A DNA stretch of 64,000 nt, from contig CAXXFJ010000048.1 of the NCBI GenBank assembly GCA_963677415.2, positions 62,001 to 126,000 of the forward strand, read 5' to 3'. The notes under the pieces are model-generated. The model was not told where the DNA came from. It searched no databases and saw only the letters and a program-made list of their open reading frames with translations. Origin of the DNA: JAQUTK01 sp963677415. GTDB lineage: Bacteria; Bacteroidota; Bacteroidia; Bacteroidales; JAQUTK01. This document shows positions 53,812-64,000 of this stretch, one piece after another (within the stretch, counting starts at the first letter, position 1; each line of letters begins with the position of its first letter). The position numbers were made by a program, and so were the translations under genes.

Positions 53812-54644
53812 TGCATATTTTTTATTAGTTTTAATAACTGAGATACTGTAATCTTACTGTAGTTCTTCGAAAATGAATCAGATATATTTACAGTCTTATT
53901 ATAGTTTATGGAATTAAAAGAGAGGTTTAGCTTCGCACTATCGTTTTCAAAGAATGCCAGAATACTCATCTCTTCAGGAAAAAAGCTTTCATTCGATGAT
54001 TTCTTGAAGTCATCATATTCCCAATATACGTAAGTCGTTTTTGCTCCATCGCCAATAATAGTTGATTTCAAATCGTTTGCAGCGTTAAAGGTGAATAGAC
54101 TTGATACATTGGATGGATGTTTCTTTTCCTTCAAGGTTGTTTCTCCGGATAGTTTTCTTTCCAGAGAAAAAGCATTGAAGTCGGAACTTTTCAGTCTAGC
54201 TTTCTTTAATAGGAAGAGCTGGTTGGTGAGAAGAGATTGCAAAACAGGATAATTGAATACAGATTGAAGTTCTCCTGATAATGATTCGGTCTTCTCCTGA
54301 AAATAGTATTGGTTCATTCTGTCAATACACGTAATCATCTTCGGAGTTACAACCAGGCGGAAAGCCTCAATACCAAACAAAGGCTGTATGGACAGTTGTA
54401 TTGCGCTGTCTCTGATAATCCTCAAAGTACCTTTGGAAGCGTACTGTTTGTCTTTATTGCTAAAACTCACGTTTAGTTTACCTTCTAGAGTCTGATAATC
54501 AGCTTCGCAATGTTCCAGTACCAAAGATCTCAGATCTTTCTTTTCTAAAGAGCGAGCTGTTTCCTTGCCTGTCTTACAAGCGGATAAGCTTATGATGACG
54601 AGGATAAGCAATGGAAAGATGATTCTTTTTGATTTCATACTCAT
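53808..54644 (-). CDS. DUF4292-family lipoprotein
   Basis: 278 residues from ATG 54644, overlapping the upstream TPR stop as ATGA. Lipoprotein signal IIFPLLILVIISLSAC, with the lipobox LSAC, then KTGKE. The mature part is beta-rich (LEGKLNVSFSNKDKQYASKGTLRII, GIEAFRLVVTPKMITCIDRMNQYYFQ) and resembles LolA/LolB-type lipid carriers in general character, which is how DUF4292 is sometimes described; no lipid-binding residue can be pointed to. Translationally coupled on both sides, so probably works with the TPR protein and EnvC-like partner. Confidence 0.82.
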   Translation of the reverse strand: MSMKSKRIIFPLLILVIISLSACKTGKETARSLEKKDLRSLVLEHCEADYQTLEGKLNVSFSNKDKQYASKGTLRIIRDSAIQLSIQPLFGIEAFRLVVTPKMITCIDRMNQYYFQEKTESLSGELQSVFNYPVLQSLLTNQLFLLKKARLKSSDFNAFSLERKLSGETTLKEKKHPSNVSSLFTFNAANDLKSTIIGDGAKTTYVYWEYDDFKKSSNESFFPEEMSILAFFENDSAKLNLSFNSINYNKTVNISDSFSKNYSKITVSQLLKLIKNMQ

Positions 54645-56398
54645 TCTATATAGGTCTTGGTAGCTATCTTTTCCTTGATCAGTTCGGACTTGCTGCCATA
54701 CTCCAATGCCTTTTTCCATTGTTTCACAGCTTCTTCTTTTTTATCATTCATAAATAAGATATCACCATAATGTTCAAGTACTTCAGCATTGTTTTCAATC
54801 CCTTTGCTGAAAGCTCTCTCAATATAAAACAAGGCCAACGAGTAGTTTTCCTGAACAAAATAAATCCATGCATAGGTGTCCAGATACGTTGGATTTTCCG
54901 GTTGCAGAGCAATACAACGGCCAGACATCCACTCGGCTTTGGAAATATCTTTCTTTAGATTACTCAGATAGTAGGCGTAATTGTTGAGTACATTGATATT
55001 CTGTTCATTGAATTTGAGTGCTTTTTCGTAAGCATCAATCGCTTCTTTTTCTTTCTTTTCTCCTTGATAGATATCTCCTTTCAATCCATAAAATTCCGAT
55101 AGTAATAATGCACTCTTTCCATCCTTTTCAGCGATCATGATTCCTTTGTCGCATGCATCCAGAGCTTTGATAAATTCATTGTTTTGCGAATAGGAAGCGC
55201 AAAGATAAAACCAGAACATACTGTTGTCCGGGAGGTAGGTCACCGCTTTTTCTGTAATTTCAATTAGTTTGACCGTATTCTGCTCTTTTAAATAGTAGTT
55301 AATAAGGAATTGCCATGCTTTTTGATTGTCCGGAACTAAGTCAATTACGCTTTCAATCTGCTCGGCAGATTCTTTCATTCTTCCTTCTTTTACGAGTAAA
55401 TCACTATATGCAAGTTTGACATCAGGTTCAAAGGGATACTTGCCTACCATATATTGAAACAGCGTATCGATTAGAGAACTCTGAGAATCTTTCTTTGCGC
55501 TCACATTGGCATAATATTTGGAAAGCAGATCAAGCTTGGTAGTATACGGTACATCTTCGTTGTAAAGAGCCTTTTTCAAATCTTCCTCGACTGGATCCCC
55601 TTTCATGCCTTTGTATTGTACCATGGAAACTGCCAGGTCTGCATTTTGAGGATCAGAGAGTGCAACCTGCCTATATATTTCGTAGGCTTCATCCGGCCTG
55701 TTTATAGAAAGATAAAGGTCTCCTTTTAATACTTTGTAATGCAGATCCTCCGGATATAATTCTTGTAGCTTCTCAATCTCCATGAAGGCCTTTTTTTCCT
55801 GCTTATTCATTATGTACAAACGAAACTTATTGATGCACAATTCTTCGTTTGGCCCGAGATCCTTTTCCATCTTATCCAACAAGCCTATCGCTTTCTCGTA
55901 CTGTTTGGTCTGGATATATAGATCGGACAGCATCTCCTGCAGGCCAAGATTGTTTTCTGTCTGACCGATCAAGCTTTCAAGTATCGGTATCCCGGTTTTA
56001 GTATCTCCTTCTTCCAGACAGGTCTTTGCCAATGCCCACTTATACCATTTGTTTTCTTCATCAAGCCGGACGGCTTTAAGTAATAAGTCTTTTGCTTTAC
56101 CAAACTCTGAGAATCCCGAGTAATAACCGGATAGCTCGTACATGACGGGGGCGTTGGTCGAATCCAGCATGAAGCAATAGTTGAATAGTTGAAAAGCTGC
56201 ATCATCATCTCCGCTGTTTTTTAACCGTACGGCCTCTTCAAAGATGTAATCCAGCTTTCTATTATCTGTTTCGGATAAAAGAGAGGAAGAAGAACTGACG
56301 GATATCGTCTTCCCTTTGCTTTTTTGCACACTCTTACATGCCGACACACTCAGTATCAGTAGTAGTGTTATGAAAGAATGGAGAAGGTATTTGTTCAT
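54641..56398 (-). CDS. tetratricopeptide-repeat lipoprotein
   Basis: 585 residues. Signal peptide with lipobox SVSAC (FITLLLILSVSAC), so a membrane-anchored lipoprotein facing the periplasm. Nearly all of the mature protein is made of TPR units, for example FQLFNYCFMLDSTNAPVMYELSGYY near residue 65, and the last repeats include NVLNNYAYYLSNLKKDISKAEWM. There is no enzyme domain, so it is a scaffold. Placed directly after dut (no gap) and overlapping the DUF4292 gene. Outer-membrane assembly or division scaffolding is inference from the neighbours only. Confidence 0.85.
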   Translation of the reverse strand: MNKYLLHSFITLLLILSVSACKSVQKSKGKTISVSSSSSLLSETDNRKLDYIFEEAVRLKNSGDDDAAFQLFNYCFMLDSTNAPVMYELSGYYSGFSEFGKAKDLLLKAVRLDEENKWYKWALAKTCLEEGDTKTGIPILESLIGQTENNLGLQEMLSDLYIQTKQYEKAIGLLDKMEKDLGPNEELCINKFRLYIMNKQEKKAFMEIEKLQELYPEDLHYKVLKGDLYLSINRPDEAYEIYRQVALSDPQNADLAVSMVQYKGMKGDPVEEDLKKALYNEDVPYTTKLDLLSKYYANVSAKKDSQSSLIDTLFQYMVGKYPFEPDVKLAYSDLLVKEGRMKESAEQIESVIDLVPDNQKAWQFLINYYLKEQNTVKLIEITEKAVTYLPDNSMFWFYLCASYSQNNEFIKALDACDKGIMIAEKDGKSALLLSEFYGLKGDIYQGEKKEKEAIDAYEKALKFNEQNINVLNNYAYYLSNLKKDISKAEWMSGRCIALQPENPTYLDTYAWIYFVQENYSLALFYIERAFSKGIENNAEVLEHYGDILFMNDKKEEAVKQWKKALEYGSKSELIKEKIATKTYIE

Positions 56399-56833
56399 TT
56401 ACTTTTTCCCTGTATGACCAAATCCACCGGCGCCCCGCTCTGTTTCTTCAAGTAAACCGGATTCGATCCATTTGACATGTTCATGAGCGGCAATGACCAT
56501 TTGGCAGATGCGTTCTCCATCTTCAATGACAAACTCTTCCTGTGAAAGGTTGATAAGAATTACGCCTATTTCGCCCCGATAATCAGAATCGATAGTTCCG
56601 GGAGAATTAAGTATTGTAATTCCTTTTTTTAGGGCTAATCCGCTTCTAGGACGTATTTGAGCTTCGTATCCTTCGGGTAATTCTATAAAGAGTCCGGTTT
56701 TTACCAATATACGTTCCAATGGTTTCAGAATGATTGGAGAATCAATATTTGCCCGAAGATCTACTCCTGCAGATCGGTCAGTAGCATACTCAGGTAGTGA
56801 ATGGCGGGAGTGGTTTATAATCTTTACATCCAT
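56399..56833 (-). CDS. dut: dUTP diphosphatase
   Basis: Trimeric dUTPase hydrolysing dUTP to dUMP and pyrophosphate, keeping uracil out of DNA and feeding thymidylate synthesis. 144 residues from ATG 56833; the in-frame extension upstream is leader and promoter. Five conserved motifs are present: SAGVDLRA, RPRSGLALKKG, NSPGTIDSDYRGEIGVILIN, ERICQMVI and the C-terminal GAGGFGHTG, which closes over the active site. First gene of the unit dut-TPR-DUF4292-EnvC. Confidence 0.97.
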   Translation of the reverse strand: MDVKIINHSRHSLPEYATDRSAGVDLRANIDSPIILKPLERILVKTGLFIELPEGYEAQIRPRSGLALKKGITILNSPGTIDSDYRGEIGVILINLSQEEFVIEDGERICQMVIAAHEHVKWIESGLLEETERGAGGFGHTGKK

Positions 56834-56872
56834 AATAATCAATTGAAGTTTATTCCTCTTATATATAAGGAA

Positions 56873-56880
56873 CAAAAATA
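56873..56880 (-). promoter_or_regulatory. -7 box for the dut operon
   Basis: Minus strand TATTTTTG, a full TAnnTTTG match, 40 bp before the chosen dut ATG. It lies over codons of the longer open frame, which supports the shorter start. Confidence 0.5.
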
Positions 56881-56990
56881 GTCTTTTTCATTGACATACA
56901 GAATCAATTTATTTTTTTTGTGTTTAAAGTACTTCACTGAAGTTCTCATTTCTATATGTGGCAGCAGTGATTACACATTCTATTTCCCCC

Positions 56991-57060
56991 CGTCATTGCG
57001 GGCCTGACCCGCAATCCCCAAAGTGCTGCCTTCCGCACCTTATGCCTTTCCCCCCGTCAG
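56991..57060 (+). repeat. REP-like palindrome with extended tail, left copy
   Basis: CGTCATTGCGGG-CCTGA-CCCGCAAT followed by CCCCAAAG and CACCTTATGCCTTTCC. The same block of about 70 bp recurs in direct orientation at 58877, on the other side of IS-B. Confidence 0.75.
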
Positions 57061-57090
57061 CCTAACATAATGTGCCTCAATAGCTAGTGA

Positions 57091-57197
57091 AGCTGTCAGT
57101 TGACAACTTAAAAGCTGCCAACTGACAACTTAAAAGCTGCCAACTGACAACTTAAAAGCTGCCAACTGACAACCGACAAGCTGTCAACTGACAACTT
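57091..57197 (+). repeat. 22-bp tandem repeat
   Basis: Three identical 22-bp units starting GACAACTTAAAAGC at 57102, 57124 and 57146, a fourth degenerate unit at 57168, and partial units on both sides. Units contain the complementary steps AGTTG and CAACT, so adjacent copies can also pair. Confidence 0.85.
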
Positions 57198-57236
57198 CAT
57201 TAGCTCTTCCGGAGAAACCGCTTATACTGTAGGACC

Positions 57237-57383
57237 CTGAAAGGGGTTGACTCTTTTAGCTTCTAATTCTGATTTTAGTAGACTCTTTATTTTTTATCTC
57301 TGACTACAGTTGACTCCTTTATCTTTATCTCTGACTACGGTTGACTCTTTTAGAACAAGACCCTAAAAGAGGTTGACTTTGCT
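57237..57383 (-). repeat. 31-32-bp-phased array of terminal motifs, IS-B 3-prime end
   Basis: Five copies of CTGAnnnnRGTTGACTC (plus-strand view). GACTC or GACTT cores lie at 57249, 57281, 57312, 57343 and 57375, spaced 32, 31, 31 and 32 bp. The copy at 57269-57286 matches the opposite IS end in 17 of 18 bases. The array occupies the transposase-distal end of the element. Confidence 0.75.
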
Positions 57384-57432
57384 CTTTTGAAGCTCGGAAA
57401 TATCCGATAGGTTTGTTCTGCAAACATACATA

Positions 57433-58374
57433 TTATATCTGCACAGGCAAATTGTTTTGCAGATATTCTTCCCGATAACTTCTCCATCTTTTCTTGATGG
57501 GTCCATTCATAAGTGAAGCTTCCATCGGTGTCATCATATCCAGACTCTTATGAGGTCTTTGGGTGTTGTAGAACTCTACAGCTTCTGCAACGGCAGTTCG
57601 CACCTCTTCGATATCTTTAAAATCACGATACTCCAGGAATTCATGTTTGAGGATCCCATTTACACGTTCTGCAATCGCGTTCTCTTTCGGATCTCCTTTC
57701 TCCGTCATGCTTATCCGTATATGGTTCTCTTTTAGAAGTCTGGTATATGAGTCGCTGGCATACTGAACACCACGGTCTGAGTGGTGGATTAAGTCAAGCC
57801 GGTCAGCCTCTTCTATCCGTGATAAAGCTTGTTGAAGAGCCCGGATTGTGAACTCCGTTTGTAAGGTTGGGGCGACATAATAACCCACAATCTCCTTGTC
57901 GTAAGCATCGGTAATCAAGGAGAGAAAGCAGAACTTCTCACGGATCCTGATATAAGTGATATCACTCACCCACACCTGATTGGGGTGCTCCACAATCAGA
58001 TCCTGTATCTGGTTCGGATATAAAAGATAAGGATGATTGGAATCCGTCGTCCGGATTCGTTTTCTTCTTTTCCTTATGGTCAGACCATAAACACAGAGTA
58101 TCCTACAGAAGGAATCCCGCCCAAGGCTGTATTCCACACCAAAATAGCTTTTATACATTACCCATAACTTCTCCCCACCGATGCCGGGATCTTTTCCACG
58201 GATTTCATGTACATATTCAAGTACGAACTGTACCTTTGCAGCATTCTCTAAACCGTGATCCAGATACTGGTAATAGGCTTGCTTAGATACACCAAACAGA
58301 CCGCAAAGAGCCTTTGTATGATACAAAGGAGCTCCTGTGTGAAGCCTTACTACTGTTTGGTGCCAGCTTTTTTT
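57433..58374 (-). CDS. IS3-family transposase OrfB (IS-B), DDE integrase core, via -1 frameshift
   Basis: The frame is open from the slippery run (58374) through KKSWHQTVVRLHTG to the stop. An ATG at 58326 gives 297 residues, but the fusion is the expected product. The HTH_21 region has ALCGLFGVSKQAYYQY and PGIGGEKLWVMYKSYFG. The rve core shows the DDE residues in WVSDITYI, LIHHSDRGVQY and NAIAERVNGILKHEF, ending RPHKSLDMMTPMEA. It is clearly homologous to the IS-A protein, but the two elements differ enough not to be copies of one IS. Confidence 0.88.
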   Translation of the reverse strand, partial: KKSWHQTVVRLHTGAPLYHTKALCGLFGVSKQAYYQYLDHGLENAAKVQFVLEYVHEIRGKDPGIGGEKLWVMYKSYFGVEYSLGRDSFCRILCVYGLTIRKRRKRIRTTDSNHPYLLYPNQIQDLIVEHPNQVWVSDITYIRIREKFCFLSLITDAYDKEIVGYYVAPTLQTEFTIRALQQALSRIEEADRLDLIHHSDRGVQYASDSYTRLLKENHIRISMTEKGDPKENAIAERVNGILKHEFLEYRDFKDIEEVRTAVAEAVEFYNTQRPHKSLDMMTPMEASLMNGPIKKRWRSYREEYLQNNLPVQI

Positions 58375-58703
58375 CGGATTGGAATCTGAAACATTTCCTC
58401 CGCAACGTCTATCATTGTATCAAAGGCCGTAGCGCGCATCTTTTCATGTTCCAAATCCATCTTTACTTTTTTCAGTTCCTTTTTCAATCTGGCAATCTCT
58501 TCGGACTCTAATCTTTCCCGTTCTTTTTTCATAGATTCATCCTCCTGATTTGGTTCTGGTGCAAAGGTATGCATCCAACTCAATAACGTAGTACGGTTTG
58601 CTATCGAATATTTCCGGCAAACCTCTTTGTTACTCATTCCGTCAAGATGATCCTTGACCGCGGATATGCGTAACTCATCTGAATAATGACCTTGATTCTT
58701 CAT
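58350..58703 (-). CDS. IS3-family transposase OrfA (IS-B)
   Basis: 117 residues. N-terminal helix-turn-helix with YSDELRISAVKDHLDG then SNKEVCRKYSIANRTTLLSWM at about residues 7-44. A charged coiled coil follows with EEIARLKKELKKVKMDLEHEK at about residues 67-88. The end reads IRKKAGTKQ, the same tail as in IS-A. The start is 11 bp inside a hairpin made by the terminal repeat. DNA binding and multimerisation with OrfB follow from the family. Confidence 0.87.
   Translation of the reverse strand: MKNQGHYSDELRISAVKDHLDGMSNKEVCRKYSIANRTTLLSWMHTFAPEPNQEDESMKKERERLESEEIARLKKELKKVKMDLEHEKMRATAFDTMIDVAEEMFQIPIRKKAGTKQ
58367..58374 (-). promoter_or_regulatory. -1 programmed frameshift site of IS-B (A7G)
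   Basis: Minus strand CGA AAA AAA GCT: seven A and a G, as in IS-A. The -1 shift reads AAA AAA AGC into orfB. Confidence 0.72.
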
Positions 58704-58713
58704 CGTTTCTAAT

Positions 58714-58744
58714 TTTTAGTTGAACTTCTGAGAGTCAACTAAAA
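58714..58744 (-). repeat. hairpin before orfA of IS-B
   Basis: TTTTAGTTGA (58714-58723) is inverted perfectly as TCAACTAAAA (58735-58744). The outer arm is the terminal repeat itself, and the structure ends 11 bp before the orfA ATG. Same arrangement as in IS-A. Confidence 0.65.
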
Positions 58745-58748
58745 TCAG

Positions 58749-59168
58749 TGCTAGACATACTTCCCTGCAGTATCCCTTAGCGCACAGTTCCCGAATCGCT
58801 GCCTTTGTGGAGCAATCGTCATGCATTTCCCTTCCCGGCTCCTTCTTTATCAGCTCAAACGTCGTGTAATTCCTTCCGTCATTGCGGACCTGACCCGCAA
58901 TCCCCAAAGAACAGCACCCAACACCTTATGCCTTTCCTTCGTCTAACTATTACCTCTCTTCTCACCACAAAGCACCAATTTCCCCCTAACATACCCCATC
59001 TTCTTAAGAGCGAAGAATGCCCATTATCCCTCTTCAATCGTGCCAATCCCGCAGCAGAGTGACCTTTTCTTCCCTTCGCGTAAAAAAACTTTCACCTGTT
59101 TATCATCAATCTTTCAGCCGTTTAAGTTAAAAGCGCATGTTACCCCTTGAAATAAAGTTGCAAATATA
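58749..59168. other. gene-less region between IS-B and the rRNA promoters
   Basis: No supported gene. It contains the right copy of the REP-like block (58877-58945). An 85-codon plus-strand frame at 58805-59062 runs through that repeat and is dismissed. Confidence 0.6.
58877..58945 (+). repeat. REP-like palindrome with extended tail, right copy
   Basis: CGTCATTGCGGA-CCTGA-CCCGCAAT, then CCCCAAAG, a diverged middle, and CACCTTATGCCTTTCC. Direct repeat of the block at 56991. Confidence 0.75.
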
Positions 59169-59200
59169 TTTGGAGCATATAGTAAAAGGGAGTACTTTTG
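59169..59200 (+). promoter_or_regulatory. rRNA operon promoter P1
   Basis: TTTG (59169-59172), 20 bp, TACTTTTG (59193-59200): both elements of the Bacteroides consensus at ideal spacing, about 330 bp before the 16S gene. Confidence 0.85.
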
Positions 59201-59320
59201 CACTCGCTTTTAAGGACAGCGGTCCGGTGAACGAAAGCAGCCGATCTTCTTTCCTGCATTGAGAGGGTGATAAGCCATCTTACCAGCATAGAAAGTTTTT
59301 CAAAAAAAGGTTGCAAGTAT

Positions 59321-59351
59321 TTTGTCAGGAATAAAAAAGGTGTTACCTTTG
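59321..59351 (+). promoter_or_regulatory. rRNA operon promoter P2
   Basis: TTTG (59321-59324), 19 bp, TACCTTTG (59344-59351), again a full consensus match, about 180 bp before the 16S gene and 151 bp after P1. Confidence 0.85.
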
Positions 59352-59533
59352 CCGTCCGATTCCCTTCGGGGATTCAGTTTGGAAGCAAACATTCGATCTT
59401 TGAATAAATTATAAACAAGTAGTACAAGAGCGGGATTGATAAGGTGTGAACCTTATTGATTTCAACCGTCCAATTTAGCAATAAATAAAGGAAATGATTG
59501 TTCTGAGCAGAGAAAACAAAAAGTAAAATTTTT

Positions 59534-61057
<1,524 letters not shown>

Positions 61058-61159
61058 GGAGCTGAACAATCTTGGTTGGAATGTCCTGCTTTTGTACTTG
61101 TTTATATTTTACGATATTGGAGTCACCTAGGTGATGAGCCTGTATTCAGGCGATTTGAC

Positions 61160-61233
61160 AGTCCTATAGCTCAGTTGGTTAGAGCGCTACACTGATAATG
61201 TAGAGGTCGGCAGTTCAAATCTGCCTGGGACTA
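61160..61233 (+). tRNA. tRNA-Ile (anticodon GAT)
   Basis: 74 nt in the 16S-23S spacer. Acceptor AGTCCTA pairs with TGGGACT, D-arm GCTCAGTTGGTTAGAGC, anticodon loop CTGATAA, T-arm with GTTCAAATC. CCA is not encoded. Confidence 0.96.
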
Positions 61234-61252
61234 CCCTGGGATATGATTATTC

Positions 61253-61326
61253 GGGGGATTAGCTCAGCTGGCTAGAGCACCTGCCTTGCACGCAGGGGGT
61301 CAACGGTTCGAATCCGTTATTCTCCA
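61253..61326 (+). tRNA. tRNA-Ala (anticodon TGC)
   Basis: 74 nt, 19 bp after tRNA-Ile. Acceptor GGGGGAT pairs with ATTCTCC (two G-U pairs), D-arm GCTCAGCTGGCTAGAGC, anticodon loop CTTGCAC, T-loop GTTCGAATC. CCA is not encoded. Confidence 0.96.
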
Positions 61327-61413
61327 CAAACCTGTTAGAAGTAATAGGATCGTTCTTTGACATGATGTAATAAAGTTGATTGTAATAAATTCAGTATAGA
61401 GCTGAAAGAGATA

Positions 61414-64000
<2,587 letters not shown>

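Larger units (their letters stand above)
56834..57236. other. gene-less repeat region left of IS-B
   Basis: After the dut promoter this stretch contains no coding frame. It holds a REP-like palindrome with its conserved tail (56991-57060) and a 22-bp tandem repeat (57091-57197), listed separately. Confidence 0.65.
57237..58748 (-). mobile_element. IS3-family insertion sequence (IS-B)
   Basis: Minus-strand element with orfA and orfB joined by an A7G frameshift. The transposase-proximal end at 58731-58748 reads inward CTGATTTTAGTTGACTCT. The distal end is ambiguous because the same motif is repeated five times; the outermost (57237) and the best match (57269) are both candidates. No target duplication was found at either. 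Reading inward with TG and ending with CA fits the IS3 family. Both transposase frames are open, so the element may be functional. Confidence 0.78.

Noticed and set aside
57091..57197. CRISPR array or origin iterons (22-bp repeats)
   Set aside because: Units are directly adjacent with no spacers, and no replication gene is nearby.
57237..57383. CRISPR array (period 31-32 bp)
   Set aside because: The conserved part is only about 10-17 bp within a 31-bp period, the rest is similar AT-rich sequence, and there are no cas genes. It is tied to an IS end.
58805..59062. 85-codon gene right of IS-B
   Set aside because: Runs through the REP-like repeat and has a proline- and serine-rich random composition.

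Overview
The window reads as a chromosomal segment of a Bacteroides (Bacteroidales) genome. Evidence: the 16S gene ends in GGAACACCTCCTTTCT as in Bacteroides; many genes are preceded by the Bacteroides sigma-ABfr type -7 box TAnnTTTG (sometimes with a -33 TTTG); lipoproteins and family-restricted proteins (DUF5686, DUF4292, DUF1460, OmpA/TPR lipoprotein, YfhO-like) are of Bacteroidales type; a Nudix-derived AraR regulates the arabinose genes; and coding density and AT content fit. I do not name a species.

Layout. 1-9.2 kb: xerD, an OmpA/TPR lipoprotein, ahcY, a large YfhO-like membrane protein, groES-groEL. 9.2-12.9 kb: an accessory island with an IS3-family element (IS-A), an IS5-like element (IS-C, 20-bp terminal repeats), overlapping inverted repeats and REP-like palindromes. 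13-15.7 kb: argB and asnB. 15.7-25.9 kb: a long minus-strand gene run dnaE, trxA, a THUMP RNA methyltransferase, a DPP4-type peptidase, purD, a membrane protein and a YqaA/DedA-type protein. dnaE, trxA and the methyltransferase are each interrupted by one-base expansions of short base runs, which looks like sequence error rather than gene decay. 26-30 kb: galactose genes (MFS transporter, galK, a lipoprotein galM). 30.3-36.9 kb: arabinose locus araR-araD-araA-araB-Na+/sugar symporter. 37-45 kb: purU, mutS, phosphate transporter with its DUF47 partner, a MiaA-family prenyltransferase overlapping kdsA, and a Crp/Fnr regulator. 45.2-52.4 kb: a DUF5686 outer-membrane protein, DUF1460, prfB with its autoregulatory +1 frameshift, a long-chain acyl-CoA synthetase, and an M20 deacylase (ArgE type). 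52.4-56.8 kb: a translationally coupled minus-strand operon dut, TPR lipoprotein, DUF4292 lipoprotein, EnvC-like activator. 56.9-58.9 kb: second accessory patch with a 22-bp tandem repeat, REP-like repeats and a second IS3-family element (IS-B). 59.2-64 kb: an rRNA operon with two tandem promoters, 16S, tRNA-Ile(GAT), tRNA-Ala(TGC), and a 23S gene cut by the window end.

Most genes are housekeeping or central sugar metabolism. The least explained structure is at the two IS3-family elements: behind the transposase each has an array of four to five degenerate copies of its terminal motif, spaced at 31-32 bp, in the same orientation relative to the transposase. Each element also has a hairpin directly before orfA and the same A-AAA-AAG frameshift context. 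I found no CRISPR array, prophage, toxin-antitoxin pair or clear defence system.
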